Positions 25,684 through 34,422 of a DNA stretch of 64,000 nt are shown here, piece by piece. A model generated the notes under the pieces. That model ran no database searches. It saw only the letters and a list, made by a program, of their open reading frames with translations, and was not told the DNA's origin. The first letter of the stretch is position 1, and each line of letters starts with the position of its first letter. The stretch is taken from NCBI RefSeq assembly GCF_001421805.1, contig NZ_LMLC01000004.1, positions 372,001 through 436,000 on the forward strand, in the 5' to 3' direction. Source of the DNA: Sphingomonas sp. Leaf34. GTDB lineage: Bacteria; Pseudomonadota; Alphaproteobacteria; Sphingomonadales; Sphingomonadaceae. A program made the position numbers and the translations under genes.

Positions 25684-26175
25684 ATGACGCAAGAGGACGA
25701 ACGCTGGATGCACGAAGCGATCGCAATCGCCCGATCGAAGGGTTCCGACCCCTCGACCTCACCGCTGGGGTGCGTGATCGTACTCGATGGCAAGGTTATC
25801 GCGGGCGAGCGCAATCAGACCAAGGAATTGCCGGACGCAACCGCGCATGCCGAGATGATGGCGATCAGACGGGCGTGTGAAAGCACCGGGGAATTGGAGC
25901 TGCGCGGTGCGACGCTCTACTCCACGCTGCAGCCCTGCGGCATGTGCACGATGGCGTCGATCTGGTCGAAGGTCGGGCGCGTTGTTTACGGGGCGGGCCG
26001 CGATGATGTCCACGAGATGTATTTCGAAGCACAGCACGTCGACACGCTGACGTTCATCGGCGACGCCTACCGCGACGATATCGTCATTGAGGGAGGCTGC
26101 CTTCGCGACGACTGCGCCAAGCTCTATTATGGTCCGGACGCAGAGCTGCCAGTCGACGAGCAGGCAAATCTATAG
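25684..26175 (+). CDS. nucleoside/nucleobase deaminase (CMP/dCMP type)
   Basis: A 163-residue zinc-dependent deaminase. The zinc and catalytic motifs are THAEMM-type HAE (ATAHAEMMAIR) and PCGMC (STLQPCGMCTMASIW). The length and PCxMC pattern suit guanine or tRNA-adenosine-like deaminases. The C-terminal part (DDIVIEGGCLRDDCAKLYYG) is typical of the free-nucleobase/nucleoside group. It is a cargo gene with no operon partner. Confidence 0.87.
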   Translation: MTQEDERWMHEAIAIARSKGSDPSTSPLGCVIVLDGKVIAGERNQTKELPDATAHAEMMAIRRACESTGELELRGATLYSTLQPCGMCTMASIWSKVGRVVYGAGRDDVHEMYFEAQHVDTLTFIGDAYRDDIVIEGGCLRDDCAKLYYGPDAELPVDEQANL

Positions 26176-26307
26176 CGTGCTGCGGCTGCGCGTCCGTTCG
26201 GCGCTGAACGAATGACGGTATGTCGCCAGGTCTTTCCAACGCGGCGCGAAGAACGATAAACCGATGGCAGCTTTCGGTCCCGCCTGTTCGGCCGCCCCCC
26301 CCGAAGG

Positions 26308-26580
26308 ATGAGCACCATGAATGACGCACAATGGGTTCTCGCTCGCACACGGTCAGACGAGCAACATGCGTGGCTTGCTGGTTTTGATGGAAATAGTCCG
26401 GTATGGGTGGCGAGTGTCGATAACGCCGTAATCTACCAACGCGAGGGTGCAGAAGCGGCAAGGCTGCGATGCACTGACCAGCCCGATCACGACGACGTTC
26501 TCTATGCCGTCTGCCATCTGAAGGCTGACGACACGACTCCTCCTTCTGCTGGCGACTGCCCTCTAAAAGACTGTCGATAA
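26308..26580 (+). CDS. small hypothetical protein
   Basis: A 90-residue soluble protein of even composition (HAWLAGFDGNSPVWVASVD) with two C-terminal cysteines (GDCPLKDCR). No family is recognised. It lies immediately beside the 3' end of the tni operon and ends 20 bases from the tniQ stop. It could be cargo or a chance frame. Confidence 0.45.
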   Translation: MSTMNDAQWVLARTRSDEQHAWLAGFDGNSPVWVASVDNAVIYQREGAEAARLRCTDQPDHDDVLYAVCHLKADDTTPPSAGDCPLKDCR

Positions 26581-26599
26581 GTACAGAACGATGGCTGAA

Positions 26600-27571
26600 T
26601 CAGGTTCCGTGTAGATACCTGTCCACCACCGTTGTATACTCAAACGGGATTGAACTCCGATCTCCTCGAAGGGCCCAGGAACGCCACATGCCTGCTTCCG
26701 CGCAGAGTGCGACGAACTTGTACGGCCAACCATCCAGTAACTGCGCAACAATTGCCATCATCCTATGCCTTTCGCTACTCGACAAAAACTCCGGAGCCGA
26801 GATAATACCTTCAAAAGTTGGCTCACTGGGATCCCCGCCATTGTGTCTGCATACGGTTTCTCTCAACCGCTGAGCTCGAGGGTTGGCAGTCACAATCGAG
26901 AGGATCTGTCGAACTAGGTTGAAGAAGGCAAGTGGGTAGATATTACTGAATGCTTCGGGCGGGTGGGCGCGACCGGCAAGAATTTCACGAAAGTTATGTT
27001 CGAGTTGAAGCGCTTTTGAGTCCGCGATCACGTGAGGGTAAGAGCGTCGATCACTTCCGCAAACGTGGCAACACGGATCAAGTCCTTGGTGAGGCACTGC
27101 AGGAGAACCGCAGTCGATGCAGCGGTCGGCAAGCACAATTCCATGTTTTGAACACGTGCTTACTATGGCGAGGCGCCAATTTTTCCGGTAATACGCCTGT
27201 CTATCAGTGCTGAGGCAAATTGCGCACCATTGCTGACCTCCTCGGCGCCGAGTTCGGTGATAAATTCCGAGAGGCAAAATCCAACGAGAAGCATTAGTTA
27301 TTCGAATGCGTTCATATAAGATGCCCTCTAGTGAATAGAGGGTCGTAGCCCAGGCTTCATTTTCGCCTGTTCCAGTTAGTCTGGCTAAGTCATTTACGAC
27401 ATCGCGCGGTGCCATTGCATCGAGATCTCGGTTCCAAAGCTGTCTTCCTGGCCAAATCAAGTGAGAAAAAGTCTGCAATTTTGGAGAGTTACCGTGGGCA
27501 ACACGTAACAGCCATGACGATAATAATTCGTCGACTTGTGGTTTGGGCCGCCATGGCAAAAGCGGTTTCAA
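26600..27571 (-). CDS. tniQ: TniQ target selection protein (core operon)
   Basis: A 323-residue TniQ. The N-terminal signature is PKPQVDELLSSWLLRVAHG. The zinc-binding region near residues 135-190 has WCAICLSTD, STCSKHG, CIDCG and CHVCGSD, two paired ribbons. It lies three bases after tniB in the same operon. It bridges target DNA or host factors and the TniB ATPase. Confidence 0.92.
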   Translation of the reverse strand: MKPLLPWRPKPQVDELLSSWLLRVAHGNSPKLQTFSHLIWPGRQLWNRDLDAMAPRDVVNDLARLTGTGENEAWATTLYSLEGILYERIRITNASRWILPLGIYHRTRRRGGQQWCAICLSTDRQAYYRKNWRLAIVSTCSKHGIVLADRCIDCGSPAVPHQGLDPCCHVCGSDRRSYPHVIADSKALQLEHNFREILAGRAHPPEAFSNIYPLAFFNLVRQILSIVTANPRAQRLRETVCRHNGGDPSEPTFEGIISAPEFLSSSERHRMMAIVAQLLDGWPYKFVALCAEAGMWRSWALRGDRSSIPFEYTTVVDRYLHGT

Positions 27572-27574
27572 TAG

Positions 27575-28486
27575 TTAATCTCGATACCCCAACGAAAGCT
27601 CGGCCGCCCGTCGGCGATCCCCTGGCGGAATCCAGCGCAATCCGTCGATAACGGAGGCATCGATCCGCTCGGCTCCGTTCTGTATCGCTTCTGCAGCCGC
27701 TGCATTAACCAGGCGGACAATCTCCCCTATCGTTCCTCCAGACAAGGCAAGCACCCGGCTCATAATATCGGGTTGTGACAGTTCAGACGCGTGTTGTAGC
27801 GGTAAAGTCGACTCTAAAGTGTTCAGTAGAGCTCGAGTTCCGTTCTCTGAGGTCCATTTAGGAAGCGGCCAATGCTCAAAACGGTTTGCAAGCTGCTCGT
27901 CTGATTGCAGTGCGCGAACCGCAGTTATGAGGCCGCAGCCAACGAGGTGTATTTGCTTTTCATTCGAGACGTAACGAAGTACATTTAAGAATGCGCGTTG
28001 CTGTTCAACTCGACCGGAATGGATATTATGTAATTCATCAATAACTAGGACCTTTAAACCTACCGATTCAACTAAACGTAGTGCTTGGCTCTGTAGTTGG
28101 CTCAAAATAGCCGTTCTACGGACTGGTGCGTTTAGACGATCTAGGATAGAGGTGTAGAACTGTCGAGGATCAGGTGTCGGCGGCATTTGAACATATAATA
28201 CTTTTGCGGTGATGGCCTCGGCAGAGGGGTCGTCGTCGGGGGGATGTAGCCCGATAAAACGATTAACGAGCATTGTCTTGCCGTTGTTAGTGGGTCCCGA
28301 GATAAGAATACTCGCGGGACGGTGCGACCTTTTGCTTATTAATAATTCTTCTAACCGATCTGAAATGCGTTTGGCGGTGCCATAGGCGACGAAGGGTTGA
28401 GCCTTCAGCGCTTCCAGCCTGACCTCCGGAGATGCCCCAATTATAGCGTGAATTTTTGGTGTGAGGCGGCGCAGAGGAGCGTTCAC
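27575..28486 (-). CDS. tniB: TniB transposition AAA+ ATPase
   Basis: A 303-residue AAA+ ATPase of the TniB/TnsC family. Walker A is ISGPTNNGKTML and Walker B is VLVIDELHNIHSG; a sensor-like HLVGCGLITAVRAL follows. It forms filaments on target DNA and activates TniA. Its start overlaps the tniA stop by four bases. Confidence 0.94.
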   Translation of the reverse strand: MNAPLRRLTPKIHAIIGASPEVRLEALKAQPFVAYGTAKRISDRLEELLISKRSHRPASILISGPTNNGKTMLVNRFIGLHPPDDDPSAEAITAKVLYVQMPPTPDPRQFYTSILDRLNAPVRRTAILSQLQSQALRLVESVGLKVLVIDELHNIHSGRVEQQRAFLNVLRYVSNEKQIHLVGCGLITAVRALQSDEQLANRFEHWPLPKWTSENGTRALLNTLESTLPLQHASELSQPDIMSRVLALSGGTIGEIVRLVNAAAAEAIQNGAERIDASVIDGLRWIPPGDRRRAAELSLGYRD

Positions 28487-30243
28487 TCGAGTATCTCGAA
28501 AACGTCATCTTCGTCTGGCGCTGCAGCTTCCGTATATCTCCAAGGAGCCTGTGGAAGAGGCGACTGGGGGAGCATCGTGTCACTGGGAGCGTTCGAGTTG
28601 CCCGCATCGTTCCGCGCTCTCCGTTCTACGGCAAGTCGAGAACGTCGCGCTTGTGATTTATTGCCTGCCGCTGTGTTCGCGATCTGGCGCTGGGCTTCTA
28701 CTGCTGCGAACAATGCCGTTTCGTCATAGTCCGCTCGTCCCTCCGCCCGTATTGCTCTGCGGCCGGCCTCAAGTTCCCACAATGACAATGAAGGCCGCGA
28801 GATCTCTTTCGTTCCGATGCGGTAATAACGGTTCTCGTCTGGGGCTAACAACCAGATCGCTGAAACGTCGCGCGGGTCACGCCTGACCAAAAAATCCCGG
28901 TGTTTTCCATCCATTAGGTAGCGGCGCAAAATATCGTCCATATAATGGACGCCGCCCCACCGAATACCTCTTTGCGTAAGCCTTCGGCGTTCCATTGGCA
29001 AAAAATCGATGAGTAATCGTTGGGGGTCCTGAATTTCTGTCGGGACACCCCGTCCGCGCTCACTCTTGTCACCGAATATACCCTGCATCCACTTGGTATT
29101 CGGAGTCAGGCCATGGTGCTTGTGAGGCGTGCAATGATATTGGCCCGCAAAAAAGGTAGCGAACATTAACTCCAGCTCGGGGAGCGTCATCGCTGCATCT
29201 CGATCTGGATCCCTGTCTCCTCGCTCGATGATCGATGAACCGGTTGCCCCAGGCAATGTCTTAACTGACGACATCGCTGTCCTCATCATTCTCTCAATAA
29301 TACCCCCAAAGTGTGGCATGCCTCCAGGCCTGAAATTGATTTGCATGCCCCAGGCGTCGCATCCGCGCTGAACAGCTTCTGAGTGAAAGTCGGAACCGTT
29401 ATCGACATAAATTTCGTCTGGCCTACCATACATTGGCCATGGAAACTGCAAACCAATCTTACCTGACCAATCGTCCTTGGGTAGGATGGAATGGACTAGA
29501 CACAATCCGACGGACGTTGCCGAAGGGGCTTCAAGCGATAGGTGGAATCCTAGGACGGATCTAGAAAACTCGTCGAGGGCGATCGTGATGAACGGTCTTT
29601 GAAGAGGGAGTCTGTTCTTTTCGTCGACGACAATGAGATCAACCTTCGTGTGATCAATTTGAACCCGTTGAAGCGGAGCGTTTGTGACAGGTGTTGCGCC
29701 CGACACCGGACGGAACCGCTCGCCAGCCTTCTTTCTGCCCTCTCGTGCTGCGACTATTTCAATTTCTGGAATGCGGGCAAGCCGTCGGCGAATTGAGTCG
29801 GTGCTTGGAAGCTTTAAACCTTCCAACGTACAAATACGTCGAATTTCGCGCACAGTTTGAACAATGGTCGGCCGCATACGGCTGAGATGATGTGTCTCAA
29901 ACACCCGAACGATGATCGCTTCGACCTTCGGATCGAGAAAACTTCGTCCGCGGGTGCCTCGTCTCTTTGGAGGCAAAAGGTCGCGAAGCCGTCGGGTGCT
30001 GCGATACCGCTTTATGATGGTCCAGACAGTCCTTGTAGAGCAACCGATCTGCTTAGCCGCGTCGCTGACGTCCGCGACCGAGCATCGGTCACGTGCTACA
30101 AGCGGCTCGATGATGCCCCTGCGAATCACCGCAGTTGCGATCTCGGTATCGGTTAACTCTGCGCCGTCCACCCCAGAGTTTGAGGCTAAGATAGCACCTA
30201 GATCTTCGGAATCGGCGGCATGGATTGGCATGTTGCGGAACAT
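28483..30243 (-). CDS. tniA: TniA DDE transposase
   Basis: A 586-residue transposase of the TniA/TnsB/MuA type. N-terminal helix-turn-helix domains (SVADVSDAAKQIGCSTRTVW) precede an rve integrase core with the DDE triad: Asp in RVQIDHTKVDL, Asp in IYVDNGSDF and Glu in GGIIERMMRT. A Mu-type C-terminal beta domain and a long tail ending DEDDVFEILE, probably the TniB-contact region, follow. It is the first gene of the tniABQ operon and begins 126 bases inside the right end, so its promoter overlaps the transposase binding repeats. Confidence 0.95.
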   Translation of the reverse strand: MFRNMPIHAADSEDLGAILASNSGVDGAELTDTEIATAVIRRGIIEPLVARDRCSVADVSDAAKQIGCSTRTVWTIIKRYRSTRRLRDLLPPKRRGTRGRSFLDPKVEAIIVRVFETHHLSRMRPTIVQTVREIRRICTLEGLKLPSTDSIRRRLARIPEIEIVAAREGRKKAGERFRPVSGATPVTNAPLQRVQIDHTKVDLIVVDEKNRLPLQRPFITIALDEFSRSVLGFHLSLEAPSATSVGLCLVHSILPKDDWSGKIGLQFPWPMYGRPDEIYVDNGSDFHSEAVQRGCDAWGMQINFRPGGMPHFGGIIERMMRTAMSSVKTLPGATGSSIIERGDRDPDRDAAMTLPELELMFATFFAGQYHCTPHKHHGLTPNTKWMQGIFGDKSERGRGVPTEIQDPQRLLIDFLPMERRRLTQRGIRWGGVHYMDDILRRYLMDGKHRDFLVRRDPRDVSAIWLLAPDENRYYRIGTKEISRPSLSLWELEAGRRAIRAEGRADYDETALFAAVEAQRQIANTAAGNKSQARRSRLAVERRARNDAGNSNAPSDTMLPQSPLPQAPWRYTEAAAPDEDDVFEILE

Positions 30244-30278
30244 CTAACGTAAGCCGCCGGAGCGCAAGGCTGACGCAG

Positions 30279-30369
30279 TGCAACGAAACGTGCGGTATAG
30301 TGCAGCGGAATGTGCGTCATTGATCAGCCGTGACTGTCGCTTGGTGCAACGAAAGGGAAGCTTTCCACA
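30279..30369 (-). repeat. transposon right end with transposase-site repeats
   Basis: Boxes gtgcaacgaa at 30279-30288, gtgcagcggaa at 30300-30310 and gtgcaacgaa at 30344-30353 are the reverse complement of the left-end boxes. The outermost lies 18 bp from the terminal CACA (30366-30369), matching the left end. Confidence 0.85.
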
Positions 30370-30374
30370 GGCGG
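30370..30374. repeat. 5-bp target site duplication, right copy
   Basis: The bases ggcgg are identical to 706-710 and directly follow the transposon terminus. Confidence 0.93.
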
Positions 30375-31041
30375 TCTCAAGGTAAAACCGGGCGAAGTGA
30401 GCCTCGCGCATCTTGGCGTCCTCTTCCTCGACGAACTCCCGGAGTTTCAACGCGCGGTACTCGATTCGCTGCGCCAGCCGCTAGAGACAGGCACAGTCAG
30501 CGTCGCGCGGGCCAACGCGCACGTCACCTTCCCAGCACGCGTCCAGCTGATCGCGGCGATGAACCCGTGTCGGTGCGGGCACCTCGGCGATGCGAGTCTC
30601 GCGTGTGCGAGAGCGCCCAAATGCGCAGCCGATTATCAGGCAAAGGTATCAGGCCCTTTGCTCGACCGGATCGACCTTCACATCGACGTCCAGGCGGTCA
30701 GCGCCGCTGATCTGATTCTCCCACCACCAACCGAGGGGTCGGTCGAGGTCTCCGTCCGCGTCGCCGCCGCTCGCGCGCTCCAATCGGAACGCTATCGCGA
30801 CCACCCGGTTCGTACGAATGCAGAGGCCGATGGCGCGTTGCTCGATGTCGTGGCCACGCCTGACGACGCCGGTCGTCGATTGCTCGCACAAGCGGCCGAA
30901 GCGATGCACCTGACCGCGCGCGGCTACACGCGGATCCTCCGCGTCGGTCGCACCATCGCCGATCTTGCCTGCTGTGAAACCGTCGGCCGACTCCATATTG
31001 CAGAGGCGCTCAGTTACCGTCGCCAACCTCCAAAAAATTGA
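30370..31041 (+). pseudogene. comM: comM 3' part
   Basis: The C-terminal half of ComM resumes in frame with GGLKVKPGEVSLAHLG. It contains Walker B (VLFLDELPEF), RQPLETGTVSVARA, the zinc-like MNPCRCGHLGDASLAC and the C-terminal Mg-chelatase domain through a stop at 31041. It has no native start; an internal ATG at 30397 exists, but the product would lack the P-loop. With the part at 1-710 it makes a full-length gene. Confidence 0.95.
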
Positions 31042-31106
31042 CCGCTGCGTTTTCCGATCAAGACGGCTTGCGGTGGACGAACGCTTCGTCTAGCCAACCC
31101 GCCGCT

Positions 31107-31191
31107 GCCCCTGTGGCGAAATTGGTAGACGCGACCGACTCAAAATCGGTTGCCGCAAGGCATGCTGGTTCGATTCCGGCCAGGGGCACCA
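31107..31191 (+). tRNA. tRNA-Leu (anticodon CAA)
   Basis: An 85-nt class II tRNA. The acceptor stem gcccctg pairs with caggggc. The anticodon loop ctcaaaa gives CAA, reading UUG. A long variable arm, the ggttcgattcc T-arm and an encoded CCA end (31189-31191) are present. The integrase that follows suggests that its 3' end is the attachment site. Confidence 0.95.
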
Positions 31192-31214
31192 ACCACTAAT
31201 TCCAACGCATCCCG

Positions 31215-31240
31215 ACCCGTCCCAAAAGGGGCGGGTTTCG
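31215..31240 (+). terminator. intrinsic terminator after tRNA-Leu
   Basis: A nine-bp stem (acccgtccc / ggggcgggt, one G-U pair) with an aaaa loop is followed by a short T-rich tail. Confidence 0.6.
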
Positions 31241-31351
31241 TTGGTTTTGCGGGGTTGTACGCGGTCCCGTCGCGTCCCATTGTTACCCAATGCAGCGACG
31301 ATTGTTTGGGGGCACTTCGGGGGCACTGGTTTCCGTGCTTGGGGGCACCGG

Positions 31352-32617
31352 ATGCTGACGGATACGGCTATCAAGAAGGCGAAGCCGAAGGAGAAGGCTT
31401 ACAAGCTGGGCGACTCCGGCGGGCTATATTTATTTATTATGCCGAGCGGCTACCGCAGCTGGCGCATGAAATTCCGTTTTGGCGGCAAGGAGAAGCGTCT
31501 GGTGTTCGGTTCGTATCCGGACACGACGTTGATCCAGGCGCGCGCCATGCGGGAGAACGCGGCGAAGCTATTGCGCGAGGGCATCGACCCTTCCGTCCAC
31601 AAGGTGCAGCAGGCTGCGGCGCAGGTTGCGCGCGTCGGTGCCACGTTCAAGACGATCGCCGAGGATTGGTTAGCCAGCCAGGACGCGACCTGGTCGAAGC
31701 GATATGCGCAGAACGTGAAGAACAGCTTCGTGCAGGACGTCTACCCGAAGCTCGGGCATCTGCCGATCGACGCGATCACTACGCCGCTGGTGCTGAAGGT
31801 TCTCCGTCCGGTCGAGGAACGCGGGGCGGTCGAGACGGCACATCGTATCCGACAGCGGATCTCGGAGGTGTTTGCCCGCGCGATCGGGAGCGGCATCGTC
31901 GCGGCGGATCCCGCTGCGGTCGCGCAACGCGCGTTGTCACCGATCAAGCGTGGCAAGCAGCCAGCCGTACGGACCGTCGAAGCCGCGCGTATCGTGCTGC
32001 GCAAGGTCGAGCAGCAGCCAGCCCATCCGCTAACCAAGCTCGCGTCGCGTTTCCTGTCGCTTACAGCGGTACGGTCGGGCGTGCTGCGGATGGCCGAGCC
32101 GAAGGAATTCGAGGGCTTGGACGGGCCGGAGCCGCAGTGGCGTATTCCTGCCGCCAAGATGAAACTGGTGGTGGATCAGAAGGAGGATGCAGCCTTCGAG
32201 TTCATCGTTCCTCTGTCGCGCCAGGCGGTCGAGACGATAAAGGTCGCGATGGAATTTGCGGGGAAGGGGCCGCTGATCTTTCGCAGCGTGCGCCATCCCA
32301 GAAGGCCGCTCAGCGACAGCACGCTGAGCAAGGCGTATCGCGAGGCTGGATTTACGGGGATCCACGTTCCGCACGGCTGGCGGTCGACGTTCTCCACGGT
32401 GATGAACGAGCTGGCGGGCGTGGAGAGCAGAGTCGGGGATCGCGCGATCATCGATCTGATGCTGGCACATGTGCCGGGCAACACCGTCGAGGCCGCGTAC
32501 AATCGTGCGGCATACATGCCGCGCAGGCGCGAGCTGGCGCAGGAATGGGCGGATATGCTGGTCCAGGACCTCGCGCCGCTGGAATCGTTGCTTGCGGGGC
32601 TCAGGCAACACGCCTGA
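31352..32617 (+). CDS. int: tyrosine integrase, P4/DUF4102 type
   Basis: A 421-residue phage/island integrase. The N-terminal arm-binding domain has LTDTAIKKAKPKEKAYKLGD and GGLYLFIMPSGYRSW, the DUF4102 signature. The catalytic set is Arg in LTAVRSGVLRMAE, HGWRSTF (HxxR), His in LAHVPGN and Tyr in AAYNRAAY. ATG 31352 is chosen since homology starts there. It lies 160 bases past the tRNA-Leu and points away from it, the classic island layout. Confidence 0.92.
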   Translation: MLTDTAIKKAKPKEKAYKLGDSGGLYLFIMPSGYRSWRMKFRFGGKEKRLVFGSYPDTTLIQARAMRENAAKLLREGIDPSVHKVQQAAAQVARVGATFKTIAEDWLASQDATWSKRYAQNVKNSFVQDVYPKLGHLPIDAITTPLVLKVLRPVEERGAVETAHRIRQRISEVFARAIGSGIVAADPAAVAQRALSPIKRGKQPAVRTVEAARIVLRKVEQQPAHPLTKLASRFLSLTAVRSGVLRMAEPKEFEGLDGPEPQWRIPAAKMKLVVDQKEDAAFEFIVPLSRQAVETIKVAMEFAGKGPLIFRSVRHPRRPLSDSTLSKAYREAGFTGIHVPHGWRSTFSTVMNELAGVESRVGDRAIIDLMLAHVPGNTVEAAYNRAAYMPRRRELAQEWADMLVQDLAPLESLLAGLRQHA

Positions 32618-32636
32618 TCCTGGAGGGGGCAGTGGC

Positions 32637-33350
32637 ATGACCGCGCGCTCCCTTTTCAAGATCGTCGGCGGTAAAGCCGCGAAGGGGCATCGCACAGGGC
32701 AACCCGTACGCCGCAGCAGCTATCGCGCCGGCGAGCGCGAGCAGCGGTACTGGAGGCCATTCAACAAGGCAGAACGCAACGCGCGCATGCGCGCTGCCGA
32801 AACCTACGACCGAAAGCACAAGATCGCGGGCAAGCGTAACGGTCCGCTGGGCGCGATCGGCGTCGACGTGCTGCGCGAGCTGATGCGAATGATCGACTTC
32901 AAGACGGGTAGGCTCGAACCCGCCATCGCAACGCTGGCCGATCGGTTGCGCCGTTCGCGCGGCGCGATCGTCAGCGCGCTCGCGCGTCTCAAGGATCACG
33001 GTTTCATCAACTGGATCCGGCGGTTCGAACCGATCGAAGACCCCGACGCCTTCGGTCCCCAGGTGAAGCAGGTGACCAACGCGTATTGGTTTGGCCTACC
33101 GAAGGAAGCGGCCGACATGGTCCGCCGGATGATGGGCAAGGGGCCGATGCCGGACGACGAGGTAACCCGTAGGAAGGCCAACGAGGAGGAAACCGCGGCG
33201 ATGCTGGCGACGATCTCGGCCGAGGACCTGGCGGCATTCCGTGCCGGCAACGAGTCCCCTCTCGCGAAAGCTCTCGCTTCGCTAGGCCGTCGCGTCGACC
33301 TCTGTAACGCGAATTCACTGGGTGGTCAGAACCCGACCCTACAAGGTTAA
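32637..33350 (+). CDS. winged-helix, replication-like island protein
   Basis: A 237-residue basic protein with ribosome site tggaggggg before ATG 32637. The middle (IATLADRLRRSRGAIVSALA and RLKDHGFINWIRR) is a winged helix as found in plasmid or island replication-initiator-like proteins of sphingomonads. It starts 19 bases after the integrase and is probably co-transcribed. A role in island replication or regulation is inferred only. Confidence 0.7.
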   Translation: MTARSLFKIVGGKAAKGHRTGQPVRRSSYRAGEREQRYWRPFNKAERNARMRAAETYDRKHKIAGKRNGPLGAIGVDVLRELMRMIDFKTGRLEPAIATLADRLRRSRGAIVSALARLKDHGFINWIRRFEPIEDPDAFGPQVKQVTNAYWFGLPKEAADMVRRMMGKGPMPDDEVTRRKANEEETAAMLATISAEDLAAFRAGNESPLAKALASLGRRVDLCNANSLGGQNPTLQG

Positions 33351-33651
33351 ATATAATAGGAACGCCGTTGGCGTGCGCAGATTTCCTGCTCCACCAAGCC
33401 CCGAGGCCCCGAACCCAACAGGTTCAACATCCAGCGACCGCGGGTGAGCGTGCCGGCTTGCGCCGTCCCGTGCATCCTGGGGAGGATGCGCAAAATCGGT
33501 GCCAGATCGGCAACGCACGTCGGGCTTGCTGAAACGCTCGAGGTGCATCAAAACGCAACAGGCCGGACGACCCAGACCAGCCGTGGAAGCCACGGTTTCA
33601 CGCCGTGCTGCATCAATCCCGCCGACTGCATCGAAAGCCACACAAAAAGCT

Positions 33652-33668
33652 CGCGGGCGAGGCGGGGG
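33652..33668 (+). repeat. gcgggcgaggcggggg box, copy 1
   Basis: The core is preceded by gactgcatcgaaagccacac and followed by ttcttgcgcg. The same order of parts recurs in copy 3. A weak fourth relative (gcgggtgagcgtgccggctt) lies near 33440. Confidence 0.6.
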
Positions 33669-33960
33669 TTCTTGCGCGGTATTTGGGGTAATGAGACGAG
33701 AGAGCCACGAGGCGGCCTAGGAGGGGGGGGGCGAGGTGAGGGGATTGATTCGACACGCGGGGCCGGGGTGCCAGTGTCGCTGGGGTGCCGGGGCCTTGCC
33801 CAAACGCCTCGCGACTCCCACTCCCCACAAGCTGTACCCCGGCCACAACCAAAGTGCACCAAACTGCACCCACGCCGCGCCGGTTCTAAACGCCGCGCGC
33901 CCCAGGACCTGGGCCGGCTTCCGGCCGGTCTGGGATTGCACCTTTTGCGACACAGAAAGT

Positions 33961-33979
33961 ACGCGGGCGAGGCGGGGGG
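33961..33979 (+). repeat. gcgggcgaggcggggg box, copy 2
   Basis: The core acgcgggcgaggcgggggg follows gattgcaccttttgcgacac, a divergent version of the leader in copies 1 and 3. Confidence 0.6.
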
Positions 33980-34114
33980 ATAAGCGTGTTAAATGGGGGT
34001 TGCGGGTGCATCGGTTCGCATCACCGCAGGATGAATCATGGCGCCGTGGGGGCCAAGTGTTTATTCCGCCGCGCATCAGATACCCCGACTGCATCAAAAG
34101 GCACATGGCAAGCT

Positions 34115-34132
34115 AACGGGCGAGGCGGGGGG
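34115..34132 (+). repeat. gcgggcgaggcggggg box, copy 3
   Basis: The core aacgggcgaggcgggggg follows gactgcatcaaaaggcacat and precedes cttgcgccg, as in copy 1. Confidence 0.6.
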
Positions 34133-34166
34133 CTTGCGCCGTATGAGGGTGTGCAACTTGGAACCG

Positions 34167-34242
34167 ACGAAATTGGTGGAAAGCGGCCTGTCCGGTTTCG
34201 GGCGGCGATCGGCATGAACGGACGTTCGTTCAGGCGGTGGGG
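34167..34242. repeat. dispersed intergenic repeat, chromosomal copy
   Basis: Closely similar to 15571-15645 inside the transposon: ggtggaaagcggcctgtccg at the start and gttcgttcaggcgg at the end. Confidence 0.55.
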
Positions 34243-34422
34243 CAGGGGCGCATCCGGCCGCTTGCTGGTGGACACCCGCCCGTCCGCTATCGGGCGACTG
34301 CTACCGTAAACAGTCGTTCGTAGAGCGGGCGCGGCGCCAGATACAGGAGGTGGGAGAGGTCCGAACAGCTTCTTTGGTCTGTAGTCTTCGACGATTTGAT
34401 CGCCCGCAATGTAACTGCTGGG

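Larger units (their letters stand above)
711..30369. mobile_element. 29.66-kb Tn7/Tn5053-like transposon in comM
   Basis: The element is bounded by TGTG...CACA termini and a perfect 5-bp duplication. It carries tniA, tniB and tniQ reading inward from the right end (26600-30243), a second tniQ-like gene at the left end (867-2009) and a serine resolvase (14988-15557). I found no TnsA-like nuclease, so replicative transposition through a cointegrate followed by resolution is the likely route, as in Tn5053. Cargo is metabolic and protective: sulfite oxidation and export, fluoride export, malate dehydrogenase, beta-propeller proteins, a probable defence island and a deaminase. The left tniQ and the tni operon look richer in A+T than the cargo. 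comM is a known hot spot for Tn7-like islands in Acinetobacter (AbaR type). Confidence 0.93.
33351..34422. other. 1.07-kb non-coding GC-rich stretch with repeats
   Basis: No convincing gene is present; overlapping frames on both strands have low-complexity composition. It contains three copies of a gcgggcgaggcggggg box and one copy of a host dispersed repeat (34167-34242). I searched by eye for a duplicate of the tRNA-Leu 3' end (attR) and did not find one. Confidence 0.6.

Noticed and set aside
711..30369. CRISPR array or guide-RNA-directed (CAST) version of the transposon
   Set aside because: No cas gene and no regularly spaced direct repeats were seen, despite two TniQ proteins.
33444..34116. 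Overlapping frames on both strands in the repeat-rich stretch
   Set aside because: No start context, no domain, composition follows the repeats.
33351..34422. attR copy of the tRNA-Leu 3' end
   Set aside because: No match to ttcgattccggccagg was found by eye downstream of the integrase in this window.
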